From Jiella pacifica (GTDB lineage: Bacteria > Pseudomonadota > Alphaproteobacteria > Rhizobiales > Rhizobiaceae), in NCBI RefSeq assembly GCF_010500815.1, contig NZ_JAAAMG010000002.1:321730-385729 (forward strand): a DNA stretch of 64,000 nucleotides, in the 5' to 3' direction. Every line of letters starts with the position of its first letter. Position 1 is the stretch's first letter. This document shows, piece by piece, positions 18,723-27,022 of the stretch. The translations under genes were made by a program, and so were the position numbers. A model generated the notes under the pieces. The model saw only the letters and a list, made by a program, of their open reading frames with translations. It made no database searches and was not told where the DNA came from.

Positions 18723-19557
18723 ATTTGCGCTCGATCATTCGGGTCCAGATGGAAATCGGGTAGATGTAGGCGAAGAACAGAAGCAGCAGGAACAGGTAGA
18801 ACGGGACGAGGAGTTCCGGTCGCGCCCCCGCCGCCTCCATGGCGGCCTGAGCGTTCCCGACCGCCTCGCGCACCCCGAGGATCGAGGCCATCGGCGTCGC
18901 CATGGCGAGCAGCGCGTACCAGTTCATCCAGGGCGGGATCGCCCGCTTGACGCATTGCGGCAGGATGATCCAACGCAGCGTCTGGCCGTGGGTGAAGGCG
19001 AGGCTCTCGGCCGATTCCCACTGGCCCTTCGGGATCGAGACGATCGCACCGCGGACGATCTCGCTCAAATTCGCCATGACCGGCAGCGAGAAGGCGAAGG
19101 TGGCCTTCAGCCAGTCCGACATGACGAAGGTCCCGCCGCCGGGCAGTTGAAGCTCGAACGGCACGAGGAGCATGACGACGAAGAGGATCACCAGCCAGGG
19201 CGAATTGCGGAAGAGATGCGTCACCAGCCAGGCCGGGACGCTGAGGAAGCGCGTCCGGCTGAGCTGCAAGAGGCCGAGCCCGATGCCAAGCACGGTGGCG
19301 ATCGCCATGGCGAGGAAGCTCATGCCGAGATTGAGGAGGAAGCCCCTGAGGATGAACGGGATCCACTCGATGAGCGTAGCGAGCGGCGATTGCGGCCCGG
19401 TTCCGCCACCGCTCTGGGCATGGGCCGTAGCGATGGCGAGACTGGTGAGGAGCAGCGCCAGAAGCAGGATTCCGTGCCAGCCGCGCAGCGCTCGGCTCGG
19501 CAGGAAGGACGAGACCGCCTCGACGTCGATCCGAAAGGCTTTCACCGGCGCCTTCAT
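18706..19557 (-). CDS. polar amino-acid ABC transporter permease (second subunit)
   Basis: A 283-residue inner-membrane subunit of the HisM/GlnP type. The EAA-loop region near GAIVSIPKGQWESAESLAF contacts the ATPase. Compared with typical members it has about 60 extra N-terminal residues, including a hydrophobic stretch ending HAQS that resembles a signal sequence. The start at 19557 overlaps the upstream permease stop by ATGA. It forms a heterodimer with the product of 19554-20300. Confidence 0.88.
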   Translation of the reverse strand: MKAPVKAFRIDVEAVSSFLPSRALRGWHGILLLALLLTSLAIATAHAQSGGGTGPQSPLATLIEWIPFILRGFLLNLGMSFLAMAIATVLGIGLGLLQLSRTRFLSVPAWLVTHLFRNSPWLVILFVVMLLVPFELQLPGGGTFVMSDWLKATFAFSLPVMANLSEIVRGAIVSIPKGQWESAESLAFTHGQTLRWIILPQCVKRAIPPWMNWYALLAMATPMASILGVREAVGNAQAAMEAAGARPELLVPFYLFLLLLFFAYIYPISIWTRMIERKYAVES

Positions 19558-20300
19558 CGGCCGTATCCCGGCAGTGCGAGGCGCTTTTCGAGCACGTGCA
19601 GCCCCGCCGCGATCAGGCTGACGACGACGACGTAGAACAGGAAGAGGACGACCATCATCTCCGGCACGTTGATGTTGTCCGACCAGACCTGGTTCAGCGT
19701 GTAGGTCATTTCCGGGACCGAGATGACGTAGGCGAGCGAGGTGGTCTTCGCCAAGGAGACGAGGTTGTTGGTCAGCGCCGGCAGGCTGATGCGGAAGGCC
19801 AGCGGCAGGGTGACGTAGGCGTAGGTCTGCCAGGACGAGAAGCACAGGCTCTCGGCCGCCTCGGCGGTGGCCTTGGGCACGGCCTCGATACCGGAGCGGA
19901 AGATCTCGACGTTGAAGGCGCCGCCGAAGATCCCAAGGGAGAGGACCGCCCAGGTGAAGGACGAGATCATCGGCTCGTAATAGCCGCCCATGTCGACCTG
20001 CGGCGTGAAGGCACCGAGGCCGAAATAGAAGAACAACAGCTGGATCAGCGGCGGCGTGTTGCGGAACAGCTGGATGTAGCCGTCGACGATCCCCCGCAGC
20101 AGCGCCGAGCGCGCGGTCTGCACCCACGCGCCCAGCACTCCGATGACGAGAGAAAGAAGGATCGACCACAGGATGAGCTGCAGCGAGATCGAAATGCCCG
20201 TCACGAACCGATCATATTCGTAGCGGTCGTAGAATATGATGAAGTTCCATCCCGTCTCGTCGGCGAGACGCTGGAAGATCGGGGCAATCAGCTCGAACAA
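19554..20300 (-). CDS. polar amino-acid ABC transporter permease (first subunit)
   Basis: A 248-residue HisQ/GlnP-type permease with about five membrane segments. The conserved GIEAVPKATAEAAESL EAA loop is present near residue 140. The gene lies 50 bases downstream of the binding-protein gene and is coupled by overlap to the second permease. Together with 17934-18722, 18706-19557 and 20351-21208 it makes a complete import system. Confidence 0.9.
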   Translation of the reverse strand: MFELIAPIFQRLADETGWNFIIFYDRYEYDRFVTGISISLQLILWSILLSLVIGVLGAWVQTARSALLRGIVDGYIQLFRNTPPLIQLLFFYFGLGAFTPQVDMGGYYEPMISSFTWAVLSLGIFGGAFNVEIFRSGIEAVPKATAEAAESLCFSSWQTYAYVTLPLAFRISLPALTNNLVSLAKTTSLAYVISVPEMTYTLNQVWSDNINVPEMMVVLFLFYVVVVSLIAAGLHVLEKRLALPGYGR

Positions 20301-20350
20301 GCTACGGTCCTGTGCGCGATGGTCTCAGGGGCATCTTCCTTCGGCCGATG

Positions 20351-21208
20351 TCATTGGCCCTGGAGATAGCTCTCGTCCCATTCGAGCCGCTTGTGCTGCT
20401 CGGCGATCCAGTCGGAGGGCTTGACCTCCCACTTCTTCTCGAGCTCGACGAGCTTCCCGTCGGCCTGCCACTTGTAGGCCATGCCGGTCATGAAGACGCC
20501 CCAGGGCTTGTCGAGCTCCTCGATCGGAACGGCCGAGGCCCAGGGATTGTTGTAAAGCACGGAGACCGGCATCGTGTAGCCGTCCCACTCGCCGGAGGCG
20601 AGATCGGCCATGATGCTCGCATCGTCATAGAGCCAGGCGACGCACTTTCCGGCCCGAAGCGCGGCCTTGCCTTCGGTGTTGCCGGCGAAGGCGACGAGGC
20701 GCGGCCCGTAATCCTGCTGGACCTGCTTGTTGTAGTTGGCGCCCTGCTTGGCGCAGACCGGCTTGCCCTTGATGTCGTCCCAGCTCGCCACCGCGCCTTC
20801 CTTGGCCATCAGGGTCGGGCCGGAAGTCCAGTAGGCCGGTTCGATGATGCCGATGACCTGGCGACGCTCGGCAGTGTCGTACATGCCGCCGATGATCGCG
20901 TCGATCTTGCCCTGCTGCAGGAACTGCATGCGGTTCGCCGAGGTGACGACGACCGGCTCGAGCTTCACACCGAGGGTGTCGGCGACGCTCTGGGCGAGAT
21001 CGACCTCGATGCCCTGCTGGGAACCGTCGGGCGAGGGAAACGACCAGGGCTTGAAGGCTCCCAGCACGCCGACACGCAGCGTGCCGCGATCGAGGATCTC
21101 CTCCAGCTTCCCACCATCCGCCTTTGCAGGAGCAGCCGCAGCGAGAAACGTCGCTCCCATGACGGCGGCAAGGACGGGAAGGCGCGTGATTGTGGCAATC
21201 GAATTCAT
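20351..21208 (-). CDS. family 3 amino-acid-type ABC substrate-binding protein
   Basis: A 285-residue periplasmic binding protein with a signal peptide (about 1-30, ending PAKA). The bacterial family 3 solute-binding fold is shown by the LEEILDRGTLRVGVLGAF opening, followed by GSQQGIEVDLAQSVAD. The start overlaps the stop of the upstream GlpD-like gene by ATGA, so uptake and oxidation are expressed together. The ligand cannot be read from the sequence. Confidence 0.9.
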   Translation of the reverse strand: MNSIATITRLPVLAAVMGATFLAAAAPAKADGGKLEEILDRGTLRVGVLGAFKPWSFPSPDGSQQGIEVDLAQSVADTLGVKLEPVVVTSANRMQFLQQGKIDAIIGGMYDTAERRQVIGIIEPAYWTSGPTLMAKEGAVASWDDIKGKPVCAKQGANYNKQVQQDYGPRLVAFAGNTEGKAALRAGKCVAWLYDDASIMADLASGEWDGYTMPVSVLYNNPWASAVPIEELDKPWGVFMTGMAYKWQADGKLVELEKKWEVKPSDWIAEQHKRLEWDESYLQGQ

Positions 21209-22803
21209 GGCTGCATGTCTCCTGTTGAGGTTGGCATTGCATAAGATCGATCGGGGATTCCGGCTCGAAACACGGTTCGTTGGTAGGCGAGGAAGTGGTC
21301 GACCTCTTCGGCCGCGCGCTCGGGTGTCCAGGCGAGGAGGTCCGCGACCGAGGCGGCTGCCTCCTCGACCTCATGACGCGCCAGATGCCGCCGCCAGGCC
21401 AGCGCCGTACGCGTGTAGAGAATGCCCTTCAAATCCCGGGCGTGTTCTTCGCTGACGGCCCGGCGCAGCGCCGCCCGGCGAAGGTTTCCGGCGGGTTCGG
21501 GTTCGGAGAGGCGCGGGGCGTCCTTGGCGATCCGCCACGGTGTCGGTTCGCCGCCCATTGCCTTGTCAGGCTTGCCGAGCACGGCCTCCGCCCGTTCGCG
21601 CATCGTCCTCGCAGCGCCGCGATGCGACATCACCGGTCCCGCCGTCATGGCGAGGACGCCCGGCAGTCCGTCGGCGGAGAGATCGTGGATTTCACGCGAC
21701 CGCCGCCCCATCGGCTGATCCGCGTCGAAGGTGAGCGGCCGCACCCCGGCCCAGGTGAAGACGACGTCCTCGCGCCTCAGGCGGAGGCCCGGCAGGAGGA
21801 AATTCGCCTCGCCGAGAAGGAAGTCGATTTCCGCCCCGGTCGCGGCGACGTCTCCCGCATCCCCTTCGAACGGCGTTTCCGTCGGCCCGAAATAGAAGAA
21901 GTCGTCATGGGAGGGCAGGCAATAGAACGGCATGCCCTGTCGGTGCATGGTGGCGATGCCGTAGCCGCGATAGGCCTCGGGCAGCCGCACCATGACGTGA
22001 CTTCCCTTGGTGCCGCGGATGAGGCGACGGGAGCGACTGGGCTTTTCGCCCGCTCCCGCATTCACACCGTCGATCCAGGTGCCGGCCATGTTGAGGACAA
22101 GGCGCGCAGAGACCCTGGCTGCCGATCCGTCCTGCGCCTCCAGCGCAATCTCCCAGCGGCCAGCCGGGTCGCGCTCGACGAGCCGCGCCCTGCAGAAGTT
22201 CAGCACCGTCGCACCATGCGCCTCGGCCTCGAGTGCGGCATCGACGCAGAACCGCTCCGGCCAGTCGAAGACGTATTCGCGATAGGTCGCGATCGATTCC
22301 AGGCGATCGCGGTTCCGCAGGTCCTTCGCGAATGGGAGCCGTGCGTCGAAATCGGTGGTGATCTTTTGGTAGTCGAGCGGCGGCTCACTCGGGCCGAGCT
22401 GCTGCAAAAGCCTCAGACCGACATCGAGGTGCCACGGCCTGACGGGGCTTTCAGGATAGACAGGAAAGCACATGGTGAAAGGCTTCACGGCCTCCGGCGC
22501 GGTCGCCGCGATCTCGTGTCGGGCCTTCATGCCCGCCCGCGCCATCGTCATGGCGTCGACAAGGCGTCGCGGATGGAGGCCGAAGGTCCGAACGGGTGCT
22601 TCCGCCTCGAAATAGCGCAGGCCACAATGGAGCATGCGGGACGAGCGGCCCGAGGCCCCTCCGGCGAAATCGCCCTTCTCGCAGAGTAGCACCGTGTATC
22701 CGGCCAGGGTCAGTTCGCGCGCGGTGGCGGCGCCGTTGATCCCCGCCCCGATGACGGCGACGTCCCATTGCGATCCCGCGATTTCGGCCAGCGCCTGCCC
22801 CAT
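21205..22803 (-). CDS. GlpD-like FAD-dependent glycerol-3-phosphate dehydrogenase family protein
   Basis: A 532-residue flavoprotein with the FAD motif VAVIGAGINGAATAREL (residues about 15-31) and the GASGRSSRMLHCGLRYF segment, matching the GGTSSRSTKLIHGGVRYL signature of GlpD. True GlpD oxidises glycerol 3-phosphate to dihydroxyacetone phosphate. Here the gene heads an amino-acid-transporter operon with demethylase-like and DAO-type flavoproteins, and no glycerol genes are near, so a different substrate is likely. An AT-rich promoter region with a palindrome lies directly upstream. Confidence 0.82.
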   Translation of the reverse strand: MGQALAEIAGSQWDVAVIGAGINGAATARELTLAGYTVLLCEKGDFAGGASGRSSRMLHCGLRYFEAEAPVRTFGLHPRRLVDAMTMARAGMKARHEIAATAPEAVKPFTMCFPVYPESPVRPWHLDVGLRLLQQLGPSEPPLDYQKITTDFDARLPFAKDLRNRDRLESIATYREYVFDWPERFCVDAALEAEAHGATVLNFCRARLVERDPAGRWEIALEAQDGSAARVSARLVLNMAGTWIDGVNAGAGEKPSRSRRLIRGTKGSHVMVRLPEAYRGYGIATMHRQGMPFYCLPSHDDFFYFGPTETPFEGDAGDVAATGAEIDFLLGEANFLLPGLRLRREDVVFTWAGVRPLTFDADQPMGRRSREIHDLSADGLPGVLAMTAGPVMSHRGAARTMRERAEAVLGKPDKAMGGEPTPWRIAKDAPRLSEPEPAGNLRRAALRRAVSEEHARDLKGILYTRTALAWRRHLARHEVEEAAASVADLLAWTPERAAEEVDHFLAYQRTVFRAGIPDRSYAMPTSTGDMQP

Positions 22804-22847
22804 TTCATCCCCGATCGAGCGGTTCCGGAGCCGACTATGCAGAACGG

Positions 22848-22862
22848 TTTGAAATGTTCAAA
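22848..22862. promoter_or_regulatory. LysR-type operator candidate before the GlpD-like operon
   Basis: A perfect palindrome TTTGAA-ATG-TTCAAA, followed directly by further AT-rich sequence (AATTGAAAATATGG), 45 bases upstream of the GlpD-like start. It fits the T-N11-A pattern bound by LysR-type regulators, and a LysR gene ends at 22934 on the other side of this short intergenic region. Confidence 0.5.
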
Positions 22863-22933
22863 ATTGAAAATATGGCGATGGTTATGCGTAAATGTTATAT
22901 CGTGGCCCGCGGATATCTCCGCGCCGTTGCCGG

Positions 22934-23836
22934 TCAGGTCGGGACCTGAGCGAGGATCTCGTCCCGCAGGTTTCTTGCCAGGAAGAGCATGTGCTCGACC
23001 GCCGGCGTCGCGCCGCGCGATTCCGGGCGCAGCAAGGCGAGGTTGAAGGGGATCGCCGGCCGGAACGGGATCAGTCGGATCCTCTCGTCGGCCTGCAGGA
23101 CCGCCGTATAGGGATCGACGATGGCGATCCCGAGCCCCTGCTTGACCATCTCGTAGGCGGCGCCCGAGAGGCTCGTCTCGCAAAGCGCCTCGATCCGCAC
23201 GCCGGCGGTGACCATCACCTGATCGATGAGGTGGCGGGCCGAGACGAAGGGCGTCCAGTTGATCATCGGCCCCTTGCGGAGGTCCTCGGGCGTCAGGCAG
23301 GAGCGATCGGCGAGTTCGTGGCCGCTCGGAACGGCCGCGACATAGGGCGCGTTCGAGAAGATATCCGTCTCGAAACCGGAGCGGCGCACCGGCATCTCGG
23401 CAAAGCCGAAATCCACCTGCTGGCCGGCGGCCCATTCCTCAACGGTGGTCGACATGCGGATGTTGAGGCTGACCCGGGTCTCCGGCCAGTCCTGCCGAAA
23501 CCTGGCAATGACGCGCGGCATGAAGCCCATGCCGAGGGCCGGCAGGATGGCGAGGCTGACCTGATTGCCCTGCCCCTTGGCAAGGCGCGTGGCGAGATTT
23601 TGCAGGGAATCGAGCGAGACATAGGCGCGCTCGACCTCGTCGAGCAGCCGGTGCGCCTGGGCCGTCGGCCGGATCAGGCCCTTTCTGCGCTCGAACAGCG
23701 CCAGTCCGAGCTCGGCCTCCAGCCGGTCGAGCAGCCGGCTGACGGCCGGCTGGCTTCGCCCCAGGATTTCGGCCGCCCCGCTGACCGTGCCCGTCATCAT
23801 GACCGCGCGAAAGGCGGCGAAATGCTGGATGTTCAC
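22934..23836 (-). CDS. LysR family transcriptional regulator
   Basis: A 300-residue regulator with an N-terminal winged helix-turn-helix (about 1-60, AAEILGRSQPAVSRLLDRLE) and a periplasmic-binding-like effector domain. I chose the GTG at 23836 (VNIQHFAAFRAV), where LysR homology starts; the frame stays open upstream into the enolase-type gene. The gene lies 13 bases after that gene and just before the GlpD-like operon, which it probably controls through the palindrome at 22848-22862. Confidence 0.88.
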   Translation of the reverse strand: MNIQHFAAFRAVMMTGTVSGAAEILGRSQPAVSRLLDRLEAELGLALFERRKGLIRPTAQAHRLLDEVERAYVSLDSLQNLATRLAKGQGNQVSLAILPALGMGFMPRVIARFRQDWPETRVSLNIRMSTTVEEWAAGQQVDFGFAEMPVRRSGFETDIFSNAPYVAAVPSGHELADRSCLTPEDLRKGPMINWTPFVSARHLIDQVMVTAGVRIEALCETSLSGAAYEMVKQGLGIAIVDPYTAVLQADERIRLIPFRPAIPFNLALLRPESRGATPAVEHMLFLARNLRDEILAQVPT

Positions 23837-23849
23837 CGGCCGCGCCCCA

Positions 23850-25019
23850 TCAGCGAAGACCGATCTCGGCGAAGACGAAGTCCGAAAGCCGCTCCTCGTC
23901 GAGCAAGACGCCGTAGCCCGGCGCATCGTCGATGGGGATGCGCCCGTTCGCGACCCGCGTCTCCAGCGGATTCTTCAGGACTTCGACATGGCCGAGCGTG
24001 CGGTCCCAATAGGGAAAATGCTCCTGGACGTAGAAGTTCGGGATTGCGGCGCTGAAATGCGCTCCGATCGCGGTCGAGAGCGAACTCGCGCAGATATGCG
24101 GCTGCACCTTCAGCCCGTAGGCCTCGGCCATGGCGGCGATCTTGCGGCCTTCCCAGATACCGCCGGTATTGCCGAGATCGGGCTGGATGATCGCAACGCT
24201 GCGGCTTTCCAGAAGATCGCGGAAGCCCTGCCGGCCATAGAGGCGTTCGCCGACGGCGATCGGCTGCGAGATGGAGCGGGAGATCAGTTGCAGCGCGCCG
24301 AGATCGTCCGGCTCGGTCGGCTCCTCGACGAAAGCGATCTCGTAAGGCTCGATCGCACGGCAGAACCGGATCGTGTCCGACGGGGTGAGGCCGGCGGACA
24401 GATCCAGCATCAGTTCGACATCCGGGCCCACGGCATCACGCACGGCGGCGACGCGGGCAATGCCGCGCCGTACGAGATCCCGGTCGGCGGCGCCGCGCAG
24501 CGCCGGATGGCGCAGGCGGCCATCGGGCAGGATCGTCGCGAAGGGGTAGAATTTCAGACCGTCATAGCCGTCCGCGACGGCCTTTTCTGCAGCGGCCGGC
24601 AACTCGGCATCGGAGGCGCAGCCGAAGTACCAGCCATTGGCATAGGCTCGCAGATCGTCCCGCAGCCGGCCGCCGAGGAGGTCGTAGGCGGGGACGTTCA
24701 GGCTGCGGGCCTTGATGTCGACGAGCGCCTGCTCGATCGCGCTCAGAGCCGCGTTGAGGATCGGCCCGCCGCCCTTGGCCCAGAAGGAGAAGTCGCGGAT
24801 CGAGGCGGTGATCGCCTCGATGCGAAATGGATCGATCCGGCCGGTCAGGAAGCGTGCGGCGAGTTCCTTCAGCATCGCGGTCGCAGCGCTCGCGCCGACC
24901 CCATAGGCGACGGCGGCTTCGCCGAGGCCGACGATGCCCTCGTCCGTTTCGAGGCGAAGGATGACGGGGCGGATCCCGCCGCTTTCGAAGGCGTATATGC
25001 GCGCAGAGTTCAGGAACAT
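23850..25019 (-). CDS. mandelate racemase/enolase superfamily protein
   Basis: A 389-residue protein with the enolase-superfamily N-terminal cap and TIM barrel. Visible active-site elements are the lysine in DGLKFYPF near 157, metal ligands in LMLDLSAG, VEEPTEPDD and GERLYG, an aspartate in QPDLGNTGGI and a histidine in VQPHICASS. The Asp-His pair places it in the mandelate racemase subgroup (acid-sugar dehydratases, racemases). The start is ATG 25019; the longer frame to 25208 has no homology-like content. The substrate is unknown. Confidence 0.85.
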   Translation of the reverse strand: MFLNSARIYAFESGGIRPVILRLETDEGIVGLGEAAVAYGVGASAATAMLKELAARFLTGRIDPFRIEAITASIRDFSFWAKGGGPILNAALSAIEQALVDIKARSLNVPAYDLLGGRLRDDLRAYANGWYFGCASDAELPAAAEKAVADGYDGLKFYPFATILPDGRLRHPALRGAADRDLVRRGIARVAAVRDAVGPDVELMLDLSAGLTPSDTIRFCRAIEPYEIAFVEEPTEPDDLGALQLISRSISQPIAVGERLYGRQGFRDLLESRSVAIIQPDLGNTGGIWEGRKIAAMAEAYGLKVQPHICASSLSTAIGAHFSAAIPNFYVQEHFPYWDRTLGHVEVLKNPLETRVANGRIPIDDAPGYGVLLDEERLSDFVFAEIGLR

Positions 25020-25434
25020 AGCTTTCGACGATCCTCGTGAGGTTTCGGGAGATCCCGCATGGCATGGCGTCGTCCGCCACGGGCTCGGCCAGTTCCTTAT
25101 CCGAGCCGCGGCAGGATGACCGCGGCGGATTCTATCCGAGATGATCTGCAAGGGAACAGGGTCGAAAGCCCGACGCGACTTGACAGCACGGCCTGACGCG
25201 ATCACCATCCTCTATTATGGATGATATTACCTAATAGAGTAATAGAAGGATGAATCGATTCCCCCGGCGGATGCGCGTTCGCGAGATCGCGATGATCTCT
25301 CAGGGGCCGATATCCTCCCTCGGTCCGTCGTCCTCCATCTGTGACCAGATCGGCGAGATGATCGATCTGCAGGAGGCTTTCCCGGGACCGTCGGCCAGGG
25401 GCGCTTCGCCCATTGCATCCAACTTTGAGGTTTC
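25020..25434. other. divergent promoter region, 415 bases
   Basis: No convincing gene. This region separates the start of the enolase-type gene (minus) from RidA (plus). It contains an AT-rich palindrome at 25210-25239, with AT-rich flanks that stand out from the GC-rich surroundings. Short open frames present here lack ribosome binding sites and recognisable content. Confidence 0.6.
25210..25239. promoter_or_regulatory. AT-rich palindromic operator candidate (site A)
   Basis: CTCTATTA and TAATAGAG are perfect inverted arms separated by 14 bases (TGGATGATATTACC). A closely similar element lies at 26942-26973, and an IclR-family gene lies between them. It is placed between divergent genes, as expected for an operator. 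Confidence 0.5.
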
Positions 25435-25932
25435 ATGACGACGATGGCATCCCCCACGCCCGATGGCGCAGACACACCCGAAGCCAGGCTGACGGCCGCG
25501 CGGATCGCGCTGCCGCCGGCCCCACCGGTCCCGATCGGCTCCTTCACCAACGTCCGCGAGTGCGGCTCGCTGCTTTACGTCTCCGGCCAGGGGCCGGTTC
25601 TTCAGGACGGCAGCCTGATGCGCGGCAAAGTCGGCGACACCGTCGATGCGGAGGCTGCCCGGGGCCATGCAGAGATCGTCGCCATCAACATCCTCTCGGC
25701 GCTGCGCGGCCATTGCGGCAGCCTCGACGCCGTCCGCGGCGTCGTCAAGCTGCTCGGCCTCGTCAATGCGGCGCCGGACTTCGAGCGCCATTCCTTCGTC
25801 ATTGACGGAGCGTCGGACCTTCTTGCCGCCGTCTTCGGTGCAAGCGGCGTCCACGCCCGGTCGTCTTTCGGCGTCTCGTCGCTGCCGAACGGCATCACCG
25901 TCGAGGTCGAGGCAATCTTCGAACGTGCGTGA
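25435..25932 (+). CDS. RidA/YjgF family protein
   Basis: A 165-residue protein of the RidA family, whose classic members hydrolyse reactive enamines and imines released by PLP enzymes or amino-acid oxidases. Family features: PPAPPVPIGSFTNV, LLYVSGQGP, and the C-terminal arginine segment HARSSFGVSSLPNGITVEVEAIFE. It is in the longer YjgF-like subgroup with an N-terminal extension. Nearby flavin amine oxidases and a SelA-type PLP enzyme would produce such intermediates. It is convergent with the IclR gene. Confidence 0.88.
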   Translation: MTTMASPTPDGADTPEARLTAARIALPPAPPVPIGSFTNVRECGSLLYVSGQGPVLQDGSLMRGKVGDTVDAEAARGHAEIVAINILSALRGHCGSLDAVRGVVKLLGLVNAAPDFERHSFVIDGASDLLAAVFGASGVHARSSFGVSSLPNGITVEVEAIFERA

Positions 25933-25964
25933 GGCGTCGAGGTCGCCGCGCTCCGGCCTGACGG

Positions 25965-25987
25965 GGCCCGGCGGAAGCGGCCGGGCC
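25965..25987. terminator. GC-rich hairpin between ridA-like and iclR-like genes
   Basis: GGCCCGGC and GCCGGGCC form a perfect eight-base stem with a seven-base loop, without a T-run. It lies between two convergent gene ends 58 bases apart. Confidence 0.5.
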
Positions 25988-25990
25988 GGC

Positions 25991-26752
25991 TCAGCGGCCG
26001 AGCGAGCGCTCGACCGCCGCGGCTGCCTCCCTCACGGCATCCGCAAGCTCGGCCTGGCGCTCCTCGGCCTTGCGGTCCGGCAGGACGATCGAGATCGTCG
26101 CGACGCAGGCGCCGGTCTCGTCACGGATCGGCGCGGCGATGCAGGCGACGGAATATTCGCTGGCGTTGAACTGCACCGCCAGCCGGCTTTCGAAGTCGAG
26201 CCTCGCCTGAGCCGAGAGCCTGGCCGGATCGGTTTCGGCGATCCCCGTCGCCGAAGGGCGGGCCGAGGCGGCGAAGGCGGCGAACCGCTCCTCGTCGCCG
26301 AGATGGCCGAGCAGCAGCCGGCCGGAGGCCGTCCAGTTCAGCGGGACCCGGGTGCCGACTTTGGACGCGACCTGAAAATGTCCCGGCCCCTCCTCCATCG
26401 CCACCACCAGCATCATGCCGCCGTCGCGGGTGCAGATCTGCACGGTCTCGCCAGCCGCGGCGACGAGCCGCTGCATCTCCTCCTCGGCCCGGTCGAAGGC
26501 GTCCATCTTCTGGCGATAGACCAGCCCGTAGCGCATCAGCCGGGCGCCGAGCCAGACCGAGTTGTCCGGCCCGCGCGACAGCATCTCCCGCTCGACGAGT
26601 TCGTCGACCAGCCGGTAGATCGTCGAGATCGGCGCGCCGACGCTCTTGGCGAGGTCGTAGGCGGACATCGGCGCGCGCCGTTCGACCAGCATGTCCATGA
26701 CCTGCAGCGCCCGGTCTATCCCGCTGGTCCGGCTCCGGGGCATCTCGTTCAT
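25991..26752 (-). CDS. IclR family transcriptional regulator
   Basis: A 253-residue regulator with an N-terminal winged helix-turn-helix (about 8-65, SAYDLAKSVGAPISTIYRLVDEL) and a C-terminal effector-binding domain (about 85-250) ending in EAAAAVERSLGR. IclR proteins usually regulate divergent or neighbouring catabolic operons. Candidate targets are the ABC transporter starting at 27023 and the divergent genes at 25019/25435, which carry similar palindromes upstream. Confidence 0.9.
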   Translation of the reverse strand: MNEMPRSRTSGIDRALQVMDMLVERRAPMSAYDLAKSVGAPISTIYRLVDELVEREMLSRGPDNSVWLGARLMRYGLVYRQKMDAFDRAEEEMQRLVAAAGETVQICTRDGGMMLVVAMEEGPGHFQVASKVGTRVPLNWTASGRLLLGHLGDEERFAAFAASARPSATGIAETDPARLSAQARLDFESRLAVQFNASEYSVACIAAPIRDETGACVATISIVLPDRKAEERQAELADAVREAAAAVERSLGR

Positions 26753-26941
26753 CGCATCCTCGTTTCAATTTCATTGCGGAATAAGGGACGTGGCACCTGG
26801 GTCAAGCTGAAGTTGCACGCCTCGTCATGACACAAGCTCGGATGAACTCAGCGGCTCCTGGCCATCGTTCGGACGTACTGCCCATCGCGGCGTCACGCAG
26901 ATTTTTTGCCTTGCATTTGTTCGCCTCTGGGATAGCCTATG

Positions 26942-26973
26942 CTCTTATAAAGGGAGATATTCCATTATAAGAG
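26942..26973. promoter_or_regulatory. AT-rich palindromic operator candidate (site B)
   Basis: CTCTTATAA and TTATAAGAG are perfect nine-base arms separated by 14 bases (AGGGAGATATTCCA). It lies 50 bases upstream of the binding-protein start at 27023 and overlaps possible promoter elements. It shares arm sequence, spacer length and a central GATATT with site A at 25210-25239. Confidence 0.55.
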
Positions 26974-27022
26974 ATAAGTGAACAGGCAGTCGATCGATCA
27001 ACTCGGACAGGAGAGCGCCACG

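Noticed and set aside
15810-18950. A 1046-codon plus-strand open frame, and similar long frames such as 4405-6813 (+) and 10803-12602 (-)
   Set aside because: They run antisense to well-supported genes, have arginine-, glutamine-, aspartate- and histidine-rich low-complexity translations, and arise from the high GC content of third codon positions.
21205-22803. Housekeeping glycerol-3-phosphate dehydrogenase
   Set aside because: No glycerol uptake, kinase or regulator gene is near, and the gene is translationally coupled to an amino-acid binding protein; only the family assignment is kept.
26978-27022. Upstream GTG start for the Tat-exported binding protein
   Set aside because: The ATG at 27023 has a better ribosome binding site and puts the RRDFLK motif at the N-terminus, as expected for a Tat signal.
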